DNA of 35,623 nucleotides from Candidatus Bathyarchaeota archaeon (lineage in GTDB: Archaea; Thermoproteota; Bathyarchaeia; TCS64), in contig JAOZHP010000146.1 in assembly GCA_026014815.1 (NCBI GenBank), positions 1 through 35,623 of the forward strand. The letters run 5' to 3'. Of this stretch, positions 1 through 7,260 are shown piece after piece. Numbering within the stretch: position 1 is the stretch's first letter; every line of letters starts with the position of its first letter. The position numbers and the translations under genes were made by a program. The notes under the pieces are model-generated. The model ran no database searches. It saw only the letters and a list, made by a program, of their open reading frames with translations, and was not told where the DNA came from.

Positions 1-34
1 CTCTAATCTTCAAAAATATCTCCTCGTGTGCTCA

Positions 35-235
35 TTATGTTGCCTTCTTGATTGTTGGTTTGCCTTCTACCTTGGTGGGGATGCGGTAGGGGATGCCCTG
101 GTAGGTGAGTTCTATGAACTCGGAGGCCCAGATGTGTAGCTTGAAGGGTTTGTCGGGGTCGTATTCCAATACGATACCCTGAGGGTAGTGCTCCTGTAGC
201 CAGTTCCTGCCGGTATCGGTCAATTTGACTTCCAT
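35..235 (-). CDS. Small hypothetical protein, 66 aa
   Basis: I do not recognise this protein. It has an ATG start and a TAA stop, and starts 2 bases after the stop of the zinc-ribbon gene at 238-546, so the two are probably cotranscribed. The sequence is a plausible small alpha/beta protein (LTDTGRNWLQEHYPQG, then ELTYQGIPYRIPTKVEG) with a Lys-rich tail. There is no signal peptide, membrane segment or metal motif. It lies at the window edge, so its downstream neighbours are unseen. Coding is supported by the tight spacing and normal residue composition rather than by homology. Confidence 0.5.
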   Translation of the reverse strand: MEVKLTDTGRNWLQEHYPQGIVLEYDPDKPFKLHIWASEFIELTYQGIPYRIPTKVEGKPTIKKAT

Positions 236-237
236 TA

Positions 238-546
238 TTACTTGGTATCCTGAGAGCGCCGGTCGAATGTGATATTTATAATACCTAGATTAATTGTGAT
301 AGCGTCTATTCCACTTTTTTCCAGTGCTTTCTTTATACGATTACTCATCCTTTTAAGAAAATTTTCCTCCTCTTTTGATAACTTTATTTCAAAACTGGAA
401 AACAAATTTATTCTGTCCTCAAGATGCAGTTTGATTTTTTTTCCTACTTCCTTCAAAACATGTCCATTAGGGCATATTTTATCTGTTGGATCAATAGGCG
501 CATCACATTTTTGGCAGTGATATTTGGGGACACCTGATTCAACCAT
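238..546 (-). CDS. Zinc-ribbon hypothetical protein, 102 aa
   Basis: The N-terminus carries a probable zinc ribbon: CQKC near residue 11 and a second knuckle CPNGH near residue 25. The remainder is a charged helical region (about residues 38-80), then a strand-rich tail with alternating I/N residues. The function is unknown; such ribbons usually mediate nucleic-acid or protein binding. A TATA-like element (TAAAAAAC on the minus strand, about 565-577) lies roughly 25 bases before the ATG, which suggests a short or leaderless 5' end. The repeat block at 580-671 lies immediately upstream of that element. It is probably cotranscribed with the 66-aa gene that follows. Confidence 0.6.
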   Translation of the reverse strand: MVESGVPKYHCQKCDAPIDPTDKICPNGHVLKEVGKKIKLHLEDRINLFSSFEIKLSKEEENFLKRMSNRIKKALEKSGIDAITINLGIINITFDRRSQDTK

Positions 547-579
547 TTCTTATCGCAATTGGATGGTGTTTTTTACCTC

Positions 580-671
580 TTAAGGGTTACGTGTGGCGTT
601 ACTGCATCGCCGCTTAAGTGTTACGTGTGTGTGACGCATGGGCATCACCGCTTAAAACTTACGAGCGCGCG
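580..671. repeat. Tandem repeat/operator block, copy 1 (with palindrome 631-648)
   Basis: Two related units of about 34 and 38 bp (580-613 and 614-651), each opening with TTAAGnGTTACGTG, are followed by a partial third unit opening TTAAAACTTACGAG at 652. The second unit contains an imperfect palindrome, GTGACGC-ATGG-GCATCAC (631-648). The 58 bases 614-671 recur at 1357-1414 with 51 of 58 identical by my alignment. Read on the minus strand, the block sits just upstream of the TATA-like element of the 238-546 gene, the position expected for an activator site or operator. Confidence 0.6.
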
Positions 672-682
672 AAAAAGGATTG

Positions 683-1312
683 TTATCTTATTGTTTCTGG
701 CAACCTTGTAGCAACATACCACATAAAACCGTCAACAAAAGTTAGATTGGTATCCAAATGTAAAGCCATATTATTTAAGACAGCGTTAATTCGGGCATAG
801 GTTCGTCCTTGATTTGTTGAGTACATTAAGGGTATGATAATATCGAGTTTTTTGAATGCTTTGACGGTGCTTCCATTCCATACACCATATTTTTCGGGAT
901 ACATTGTATGAAGAAGACCAGAAAGGATGCCTTTACCTATTCCATCAACTTTATACTCTCCAGCTAATCCCTTCTGAATCCTCTCTTCAATGGGAACCGT
1001 TTCTTGCTGAATAAAACTAAATAGCTTACAGAGTTTTTCTGGCTGATCAAGTGCCATGCGGCCACGCCTTGGTAAGTTTGTCCAAGACTTGTTATTACTG
1101 GCTGATAACCAAAGCCCATAAGCATGACATACATTTTTCATAATTTTGAGGTTATCTTGATTGAAAGGTGGTGAAAAACGGCTATAGGCTTGTTTTCTGT
1201 CGGCCATCCATTTAGGAATTGAACCATAATATAAACCTCCACCGATGCGACCTGGATTATAGACCAAGTATTGTTTAAACAGTCTTTCGATGAGTTTCCA
1301 GTTTAGATCCAT
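683..1312 (-). CDS. Unrecognised protein with possible helix-hairpin-helix, 209 aa
   Basis: The function is not known to me. The middle holds a segment around VDGIGKGILSGLLH that resembles a helix-hairpin-helix, followed by YPEKYGVWNGSTVKAF. From memory this kind of segment occurs in DNA-modification or restriction-associated proteins, and I hold this loosely. There are no membrane segments or signal peptide. I chose the ATG at 1312; a TTG lies 8 codons upstream, but the ATG begins at the more plausible MDLNWKLIERLF and has purine-rich sequence before it. The gene is AT-rich compared with the rest of the window. It lies between two copies of a 58-bp repeat and next to an HsdS-like gene, which suggests an accessory, possibly defence-related, segment. 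Confidence 0.6.
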   Translation of the reverse strand: MDLNWKLIERLFKQYLVYNPGRIGGGLYYGSIPKWMADRKQAYSRFSPPFNQDNLKIMKNVCHAYGLWLSASNNKSWTNLPRRGRMALDQPEKLCKLFSFIQQETVPIEERIQKGLAGEYKVDGIGKGILSGLLHTMYPEKYGVWNGSTVKAFKKLDIIIPLMYSTNQGRTYARINAVLNNMALHLDTNLTFVDGFMWYVATRLPETIR

Positions 1313-1356
1313 TAGGCCTCTAGACCTCCCCACCAAATAATGGTTTATATCACCGA

Positions 1357-1436
1357 TTAAGTGTTACGCGTTTGTGACGCAAATGCATCACCGCATAAAA
1401 CTTACAAGCGCGCGCTTGTGCATAAAAAAAATGCAC
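1357..1436. repeat. Repeat/operator block, copy 2, with 16-bp perfect palindrome
   Basis: 1357-1414 is the second copy of the 58-bp block, with the inner palindrome GTGACGC-AAAT-GCATCAC at 1374-1391. Its end runs into a perfect 16-bp palindrome, ACAAGCGCGCGCTTGT (1404-1419), and then a small inverted repeat GTGCAT/ATGCAC around seven A (1418-1436). On the minus strand the block lies about 45 bases before the ATG at 1312, just upstream of a TATA-like GATATAAA (about 1340-1349). This is the same arrangement as copy 1. Confidence 0.6.
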
Positions 1437-1450
1437 GCATGACATATGTC

Positions 1451-2236
1451 TTAAATCGGTTTATCGACAAAGTAATCAAGATTTATCCTATTACTTAGTG
1501 TGTTATAGCTCTCCCATGCCCTAATCTGTGATTCGAAGTATTCTCTTATTGGATCCGACCACATATTCCTAGTTTCTGTATCTCGTGGGATCGGTAACTT
1601 CACTTCCTTGTATCTAACAGACAAATCTTCTCTATTTGTTTGCATTAAAACCAGATATTTGAATTGATCATGAACTACTGATAATGACATTAGGTTCAAC
1701 AATAAGAAGGGGTTAATGATTTGAGCCCCATCATTAACTCGCCAAATGAATATTTCTCTCGTTAAAATTACATTTGTTTGCCATGGCGTAACGACACCAA
1801 ATAAACCGATATTTTTACTAGCCCTAGTTGGAGTAACCAAGTCAAACGGTTGTAATATTCTTTTTCTTCGATATTGAGATGCTATTTCCTCTGGTATGAA
1901 ATAGTTAGGATTCTGGTTTATACGCCAGTTTTTAATATCTGTAACTTTTATGTATGGTATTGTTCCCTGGCCATAATAATGTGAATGTGGGCTTCCGTGA
2001 CCTGACATCACAGTTAGCTCGCCTGTTTCTTCAAGTTCCGATATTGAAACTAGATCGCAGTTGTATTCATCAGCAAACTCTTGAAGTCGGTTAAGATAAG
2101 GTTCCCTCCACCAGTATTTTGCGACTAATACACCTTTTTCAAGCGCATCTTCTTGACGAAATTTGAAAAAGAGCTTCGATGGAGGTATTTCGTCGCCTAA
2201 CCGAGATGATAATAACAAATTGGTGGTATCACTCAT
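1451..2236 (-). CDS. HsdS-like specificity protein, single target-recognition domain, 261 aa
   Basis: This resembles the specificity (S) subunit of type I or type I-like restriction-modification systems, which reads the DNA target for a methylase/nuclease complex. Supporting stretches are VMSGHGSPHS, GTIPYIKVTDIKNW, a basic 'LQPFDLVTPTRASKNIG' region, and the late 'REDLSVRYKEVKLPIP' element typical of the end of a target-recognition domain. S subunits usually carry two such domains in 400 or more residues; this one has one, so it would need to dimerise or work with another protein. No hsdM or hsdR lies in the window, although they could be beyond position 1. The ATG is preceded by AT-rich promoter-like sequence. 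The gene is AT-rich and probably acquired. Confidence 0.7.
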   Translation of the reverse strand: MSDTTNLLLSSRLGDEIPPSKLFFKFRQEDALEKGVLVAKYWWREPYLNRLQEFADEYNCDLVSISELEETGELTVMSGHGSPHSHYYGQGTIPYIKVTDIKNWRINQNPNYFIPEEIASQYRRKRILQPFDLVTPTRASKNIGLFGVVTPWQTNVILTREIFIWRVNDGAQIINPFLLLNLMSLSVVHDQFKYLVLMQTNREDLSVRYKEVKLPIPRDTETRNMWSDPIREYFESQIRAWESYNTLSNRINLDYFVDKPI

Positions 2237-2420
2237 CTCGTCATCTAATCTGTCTGTTTTGACTCCATCTTCAAAATTTTAACTGTATTTAACCTCGTTT
2301 TCTTGTATATTACTTTATTACGTTTACTTACCGTGAATATTAATTAAGATTTATTTGGTTATGGATTTTTAGTAGGCATAATCATTAAATATTCATCTAC
2401 ATCATGTAGGATATCTTATT

Positions 2421-2432
2421 TAGTGATCACTA
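2421..2432. promoter_or_regulatory. Perfect 12-bp palindrome at the start of a winged-helix gene
   Basis: TAGTGATCACTA is fully palindromic and ends on the first base of the ATG at 2432. An AT-rich TATA-like stretch (ATTAAATATT, about 2386-2395) lies 35-45 bases upstream, so the palindrome would fall just downstream of the transcript start. This is a plausible autoregulatory operator for the regulator it precedes. Confidence 0.35.
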
Positions 2433-2719
2433 TGAGTTCCCGAAGGTCCCGTTTCGAGATCTATGTCGATGTGTTGACAGAGGTCATGGAAGGGTCCCAG
2501 AAGCCGACACAGATCATGTATGGCGCTAACCTTTCTTGGAGGCCTCTAAAAGATATCTTGAAATCACTCTTAAATCAGGGCCTTTTGATGGAGGTTGAGG
2601 AGCAGCTCAAGGATAAACGAACAAAGGTACGTTACGATCTCACCCAGAAAGGTGTCAACGTGGTTAGATATTATAGTAAGGCAAGAAACCTTATAGAGAC
2701 AAAAAGCTCAGAGGAATAA
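2432..2719 (+). CDS. Winged-helix transcriptional regulator, ArnR1-like, 95 aa
   Basis: This is a small archaeal winged-helix DNA-binding protein. The pattern SSRRSRFEIYVDVL, a helix-turn-helix around QIMYGANLSWRPLKDILKSL, a wing with charged residues (KDKRTKVRYDLTQKG) and a final amphipathic helix are typical of the short ArnR1-like/DUF-type regulators common in archaea. The product is close in sequence and length to that of 9410-9694, so the two are paralogues. I chose ATG 2432 over a GTG three codons earlier because the paralogue also starts at MS-[ST]-RRS. A 12-bp palindrome abuts the start codon, which suggests self-control. The regulon is unknown. The gene converges with 2724-3251. Confidence 0.8.
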   Translation: MSSRRSRFEIYVDVLTEVMEGSQKPTQIMYGANLSWRPLKDILKSLLNQGLLMEVEEQLKDKRTKVRYDLTQKGVNVVRYYSKARNLIETKSSEE

Positions 2720-2723
2720 TTGT

Positions 2724-3251
2724 TTAGAGCTCGATATCACCGCAGACGATGAAGTCTTGGTGGACTCCTAGTTCTTTTGACAGCCAGTTGCGTGTGTATT
2801 GTGGATCGATATCGTACATAAAACTCGGTTCTTCAGATTCTGGGGTTGAATCGGTTTTTCTCAACACAAGTTCAAGGCCTATAGAAAGTCGATAATTTTC
2901 TGTATTATTTTCACCATGTTTCTCGGAGAACTCCACGAGTTCTTCGTTGATTTCAGGTGTTTTCTCTCGGTACTCGTAGACCTTTTTTCCTGTGGTGGCC
3001 GATATAATTAGGACGGAGTCAACGTGGTCGAAGCAGACAAGCTCAACCTTGTTGATGCGTCGTTTAAACTCGTCCCAATCTTTGAGTACCACTTTTAAGG
3101 GCACCGAGTTTTCTTGCTTGTCGGCGTCGTCATATTGTCGCTCTGAGACAACTTCCTCCGCTCGCGAAATCAATGTGTCTAAGGACCGTTCATGGTCCTT
3201 GAGCACGTTGATTAGAAAGTCCATGACTTCAACTTTATCGAACTGACTCAT
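2724..3251 (-). CDS. Acidic hypothetical protein, 175 aa
   Basis: I do not recognise this protein. It is soluble and acidic, begins with a helical segment (MDFLINVLKDHERSLDTLISRAEEVV) that could form a coiled coil, and continues as alternating strands (KVELVCFDHVDSVLIISATTGKKVYEY). There are no Cys motifs, signal peptide or membrane segments. The ATG start is clear and the gene ends four bases from the end of the convergent regulator gene. It stands alone upstream of truD, with about 150 bases of non-coding sequence between them. Confidence 0.65.
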   Translation of the reverse strand: MSQFDKVEVMDFLINVLKDHERSLDTLISRAEEVVSERQYDDADKQENSVPLKVVLKDWDEFKRRINKVELVCFDHVDSVLIISATTGKKVYEYREKTPEINEELVEFSEKHGENNTENYRLSIGLELVLRKTDSTPESEEPSFMYDIDPQYTRNWLSKELGVHQDFIVCGDIEL

Positions 3252-3404
3252 ATGATCCCAACTTGTTAAAAAAATGACGGCTCAAGATGTTATTAAGGAA
3301 GGTAGAGACTCAGACCGGTAACAATGACTCGGATGATCGATCAGGTAAACTGAAACATACTCGAAGTATAGAACACGGTTCATGTATTTCAGACAATAAA
3401 TGTC

Positions 3405-4478
3405 TCAGTATTCTAGGTCTTTCAACCGTGTTTTCATGAACTCTCTGAGTAAAATTGTGGCAAATCCGCCTTTTCGAAGCATGAAAGACAGCTGAACTCC
3501 ATCCTGGGTCTTATCAACTTTGATCCTTGGGATCAATCGCCCTAACCGGCGTGTACCTGTAACTCTCTGTTTTCTCAGCAGATCCATGGTTAAATTTGAC
3601 TCTTTAAATATCTCATCCTCTAGCTGCGCTGCTTCATCGGTTGGTTTTGACATCTTGTATCCGTACATTGGGGTTGTGAAGCTAATCTCCTGTGCGATAT
3701 ACCTGGGCTGCTCAGCGTCAGAGTCATCGACCCAGAAAAGACCACCTGTATCATGTTTCTTAGCAATATCTCCGTTGAGCAGTCTCTCGAATAGACCTCT
3801 TCGAACTCTTTCGGCGAGGTATCTGTTGCTTAGATAGCTCTGATACCCTGAGACAAGGTATTTTCTAAGCCATCTGTTTTTGAGTCTTTTCTGGCCGTGG
3901 AGTATCTCCCAGCCTGCTAGTACGTTCTTGCCGAGTCTTCCCGTCCTTTGTTCTCCATAATAATTTGGTAAACCCTTCGCATGGATGCGGTCGGCGATAT
4001 TCAATGATCTTTCGACGGCTGTGTCTTGGGGGAGGTCTATTCCTGTTATTGTTATCTTGAACTTGTTTCCTATTAGATGCCCTGCTCTAAGCTTGTTTTT
4101 ATGGAACTTTGCCCAATTCACTTTTACTTCAATATTATCTTCGATTAACTCAATGACATCTTTGGGCTGTGTGCCTGGTTTCTCGAAGAGAACGCTAAAA
4201 CTCTGAGTAGTCACTGCGAACTTATCTTTTAGCCCCGCCGTGCCAATGTTCTCAGGTCTGAGTTCGAAGAGGTCAGCCAGCTGAACCTGAACGTCACGTG
4301 TTGTCAGGTTCCTCTTTGTTAAGTTTAGAAAGAGGTGACTCCCAACGCCTGAAGGATCGTAGAGAGGCACTTCCTCGACCATAAAGTCCTCTGGTTTGGC
4401 TCTTATTCTTCCTTCTATGCCTGGTAATCCATCTGTGATATATGGGAGCGTTAGATCTAGTAGCGGTAGCGTTGACAT
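3405..4478 (-). CDS. truD: tRNA pseudouridine(13) synthase TruD
   Basis: TruD converts uridine 13 in the D-arm of certain tRNAs (and some other RNAs) to pseudouridine. The family motif GTAGLKDKFAVTTQ, containing the catalytic Asp (D of LKDK), is near residue 80. Further family segments are the N-terminal VEEVPLYDPSG-type strand, KLRAGHLIGNKFKI, the GLPNYYGEQRTGR loop and the C-terminal MLRKGGFATILLREFM. At 357 aa it is somewhat shorter than many archaeal TruD proteins, mainly in the insert domain. It starts 46 bases after the stop of the D-cysteine desulfhydrase-like gene on the same strand, so the two could be cotranscribed. Identification is secure. Confidence 0.95.
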   Translation of the reverse strand: MSTLPLLDLTLPYITDGLPGIEGRIRAKPEDFMVEEVPLYDPSGVGSHLFLNLTKRNLTTRDVQVQLADLFELRPENIGTAGLKDKFAVTTQSFSVLFEKPGTQPKDVIELIEDNIEVKVNWAKFHKNKLRAGHLIGNKFKITITGIDLPQDTAVERSLNIADRIHAKGLPNYYGEQRTGRLGKNVLAGWEILHGQKRLKNRWLRKYLVSGYQSYLSNRYLAERVRRGLFERLLNGDIAKKHDTGGLFWVDDSDAEQPRYIAQEISFTTPMYGYKMSKPTDEAAQLEDEIFKESNLTMDLLRKQRVTGTRRLGRLIPRIKVDKTQDGVQLSFMLRKGGFATILLREFMKTRLKDLEY

Positions 4479-4524
4479 TCCGTGAAGTATCTCATCTGGG
4501 TTATTGAAGGATTCGAAAAAAAAG

Positions 4525-5577
4525 TTAATTAGACTGGGGGCTCCAGCTGGGGATACTCCAAGGTAGTTTTTCGTTATTTATGTAAGCTTTAAGTGGCTCC
4601 TTGTACGGGAATAATGCTACTGCTCCTCCAGTGTGTAGGAACACAACGTTGTCTTTCTCTGTGAACTCGCTTTTTCGTACGAGGTCAATAAGACAGGCCA
4701 TAGCTGTGGCTGTGTAGACGGGGTCTATGAATATTCCTTCTGTTTCGGCTAGGAGTTTGATGGCTTCCGCTTTTTGCTCTGTGATGAAGCCGTATCCACC
4801 ACCCACGTACTCATTGTACACGATGATATCATCGTTATTGAGTTTGAAATTCAGCTCGAATTTCTCCATAGTATCAAGGACAATCTCCTTGACTTTGTTT
4901 ATCTGTACCTGTTTCTCTGTCAATCCAACGGCTGCCCCTATGATCTTGACTCCCGAGTTGTATGCCTTTGTACCCGCAACAAGACCTGCCTGTGTCCCGC
5001 CGCTACCTGTAGCATGAACCAGATAGTCGAATTGAGTGCCTTCTTGAACCATCTGGTAAGTGAGTTCTAGCATTGCGTTTAGGTACCCGGCTGCTCCAAG
5101 GGCTATTGAGCCTCCCACTGGCATGTAGTAGGGATTGTGGCCTTGTTTCTTCAGGACTTCCATAGTAGCCTCAATTGTAGGCATGAAGTTCTCCGGCTTA
5201 ACTACACTTATCTCGGCTCTTATAAGATGGTGAAGTAAGTGGTTGCCGTCCCAAGTATCTTCGTCGTAACCTTTAGCTGGTCCTGATTTGACTAACTTGA
5301 TCTTGAGGCCTAGTTTTTTGGCTGCTGCTGCAGTCTGTGTGCACCAGTTACTATGGAACCCTGCTCCGCTTACGATATAGTCGGCTTTTTTCTCTACAGC
5401 GTCTCCCATTAGGTATTCTAGTTTTCTTGCTTTGTTACCTCCAAAGGCGAGACCTGTAAGATCGTCTCTTTTCACCCAAATCTTTGGGCCTTTTAGTTTC
5501 TCGGTGAGGTTAGGCAAGTATTGTAATGGTGTTGGTAATGAGGCAAGCTTGGCGCGTGGAAGTGAACTGAATTTCAT
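4525..5577 (-). CDS. D-cysteine desulfhydrase / ACC deaminase-family PLP enzyme, 350 aa
   Basis: This is a fold-type II PLP enzyme. The PLP-binding lysine lies in LAFGGNKARKLEYL (about residues 45-58), preceded by the family opening KIWVKRDDLTG. The phosphate-binding loop is ATGSGGTQAGL near residue 190, and the C-terminal HTGGAVALFPY is typical of the ACC deaminase/D-cysteine desulfhydrase group. Archaeal members mostly act as D-cysteine desulfhydrases giving pyruvate, H2S and ammonia. True ACC deaminase cannot be excluded without checking the substrate residues. The length is normal and the start (MKFSSLPRAKLASLPTPL) is family-like. It lies upstream of truD with a short gap. Confidence 0.88.
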   Translation of the reverse strand: MKFSSLPRAKLASLPTPLQYLPNLTEKLKGPKIWVKRDDLTGLAFGGNKARKLEYLMGDAVEKKADYIVSGAGFHSNWCTQTAAAAKKLGLKIKLVKSGPAKGYDEDTWDGNHLLHHLIRAEISVVKPENFMPTIEATMEVLKKQGHNPYYMPVGGSIALGAAGYLNAMLELTYQMVQEGTQFDYLVHATGSGGTQAGLVAGTKAYNSGVKIIGAAVGLTEKQVQINKVKEIVLDTMEKFELNFKLNNDDIIVYNEYVGGGYGFITEQKAEAIKLLAETEGIFIDPVYTATAMACLIDLVRKSEFTEKDNVVFLHTGGAVALFPYKEPLKAYINNEKLPWSIPSWSPQSN

Positions 5578-5658
5578 TTTAACATCAGCTATTTGATATG
5601 ATCTGATTCAAGTTTAACTTTTTGGATGGGGTAGAAACTATGAAAAATTTTCGTGTTA

Positions 5659-7260
5659 TCAGCGTTTTTTCCATACGGCGTTCTTCTTTTGATCGTCGAG
5701 CCATCTTTCAATATTTGCATGATCGGATTCTTTCTCCTTCTTTTTCTCATCGATCATTTTCGTCATCTCTCGTTGCTTGTGTTTCGCGTAGTTCTCAAGG
5801 TTGGCGAAGTCTCTCGGACGCTTCTTTATGGACATGTACCTGAGATAATCGAGTTTCTTGTCCGGTGGGGCCAGCATCCACGTAGATACCTCGTCGTACA
5901 TAGTCTCGTTATTCTTGATCATGTGACTTAGAAGAGGCAGTATCTCATTTCTTACTCTGGCAGATGAGGTATGGGTCTTTGCTGCGAGCTGTTTGGTTAC
6001 GCTCTTCATACGTCTTCTAGAGTGATAGGTTCGTATGAAACGCCACTTGGCTTGGGGCTCCCGGTAGTAGGGTAATAGCCACACGTTCTTTCCGTAAATC
6101 CATGAAGCGCCTATTCCTCGTAGACTCGTGTTGAGTTTAGCCCATTTTTCTTTACCTAGCCAACTATTAGGCTTGACCATGATTCCCTCGGGTACATCTA
6201 TTGTACTGATCATGCTTGGAGTGAACCCGACTCCAAGGATGGCTGCGTTGAGCTGTTCCTTGTAGCCTTCCCCTTTGCTGTTTTTTCTCGAGAAGGCGAT
6301 GCCGCCCGTCATGAGGTCGAACATATATTTTAGGAGACGGTAGTTGGATGATTTGGCTCGTCTTTGATAGATATCTGCTTTGGCAAGTATCATAAGTGCG
6401 TGAAGACGTTCATAGGGGTCGTCAAGGACGATTGGAATGTTCTCGTATATCCATTCGAAAAGGTCGTCATAGCTGATCATGCTCTGGTTGATGGTCTTTC
6501 GTGCCTCCAAGAGGCTGCGTGAGGTGAATATCTTGTTTAATATATTTGGCGTATAGTCTAATCGGTCTCGTTGATCGATTACCGTCAAGTCGTCTGGAGT
6601 TACCTGTTTTCTGCCTCTGCAGATGGTCTCAAGATCCATTGTGGCGGACCTTAGGTCCCCCCTGCTCTTCATTGCTAAATCCATGAGGACATCAGGATGA
6701 ACGTCTACGCCCTGGTCGTTAGCGATGTACTCCAGACGTTTGATCATACTAGCGCTGTCAACTGGCTTGAACTCGATGCTTTTAACTTTCCTGAGTAGGC
6801 TTCTGAACCGTGCCTCCATGTTTTCCTCGATGGTATTGGCCACAAGAATCATTGGGCTAGTAGTTTCGTCGATTATCTTGGAGACCGCTGACACTCCACC
6901 CCGGTCCTGTTGACCACTGAGACCGTCCATCTCGTCCACGAGTATCATTCGTTTCTGACCAAAGAGAGTGACATTCTGTTTCACGGATTTACCGAGAGTC
7001 TCCTCGATGTTGCCCTTGTTCCGTGTGTCACTGGCGTTGATCTCGACTAGCTCGAAGTTGTGTTCCTTTGCTAGGACCTGAGCCACCGAGGTTTTTCCGA
7101 TGCCAGGCGGTCCATAAAGGAATACTGCTAGTTTTTTCGGTGGCTTTTTTCTCCAGCTGCGTACCCACTTCTCTAATTCTTCAACGGCTTGCTCGTTGCC
7201 TACAAAGTCTGCCCTTCGTCTGGGCCTGTAGAGATGGGTCCATGGCTGGGTGTTGCTCAC
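5659..7260 (-). CDS. rfcL: Replication factor C large subunit
   Basis: RfcL is the large subunit of the archaeal clamp loader, which opens PCNA and loads it on primed DNA. It shows the AAA+ features in order: N-terminal PWTHLYRPRRRADFVGN, Walker A GPPGIGKTS (about residues 50-58), Walker B ILVDEMDGL (about 107-115), then sensor and collar regions and a Lys/Glu-rich C-terminal tail (REMTKMIDEKKKEKES), where PCNA-contacting residues are often found. It starts with GTG that overlaps the TGA stop of rfcS by four bases (GTGA), so the two subunits are translationally coupled in the order rfcS-rfcL. At 533 aa it has the usual length. Confidence 0.96.
   Translation of the reverse strand: MSNTQPWTHLYRPRRRADFVGNEQAVEELEKWVRSWRKKPPKKLAVFLYGPPGIGKTSVAQVLAKEHNFELVEINASDTRNKGNIEETLGKSVKQNVTLFGQKRMILVDEMDGLSGQQDRGGVSAVSKIIDETTSPMILVANTIEENMEARFRSLLRKVKSIEFKPVDSASMIKRLEYIANDQGVDVHPDVLMDLAMKSRGDLRSATMDLETICRGRKQVTPDDLTVIDQRDRLDYTPNILNKIFTSRSLLEARKTINQSMISYDDLFEWIYENIPIVLDDPYERLHALMILAKADIYQRRAKSSNYRLLKYMFDLMTGGIAFSRKNSKGEGYKEQLNAAILGVGFTPSMISTIDVPEGIMVKPNSWLGKEKWAKLNTSLRGIGASWIYGKNVWLLPYYREPQAKWRFIRTYHSRRRMKSVTKQLAAKTHTSSARVRNEILPLLSHMIKNNETMYDEVSTWMLAPPDKKLDYLRYMSIKKRPRDFANLENYAKHKQREMTKMIDEKKKEKESDHANIERWLDDQKKNAVWKKR

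Noticed and set aside
580-671. Possible short CRISPR-like array (units of 34-38 bp).
   Set aside because: Units touch without unique spacers, only two and a half are present, and there are no cas genes. An operator-type repeat fits better.
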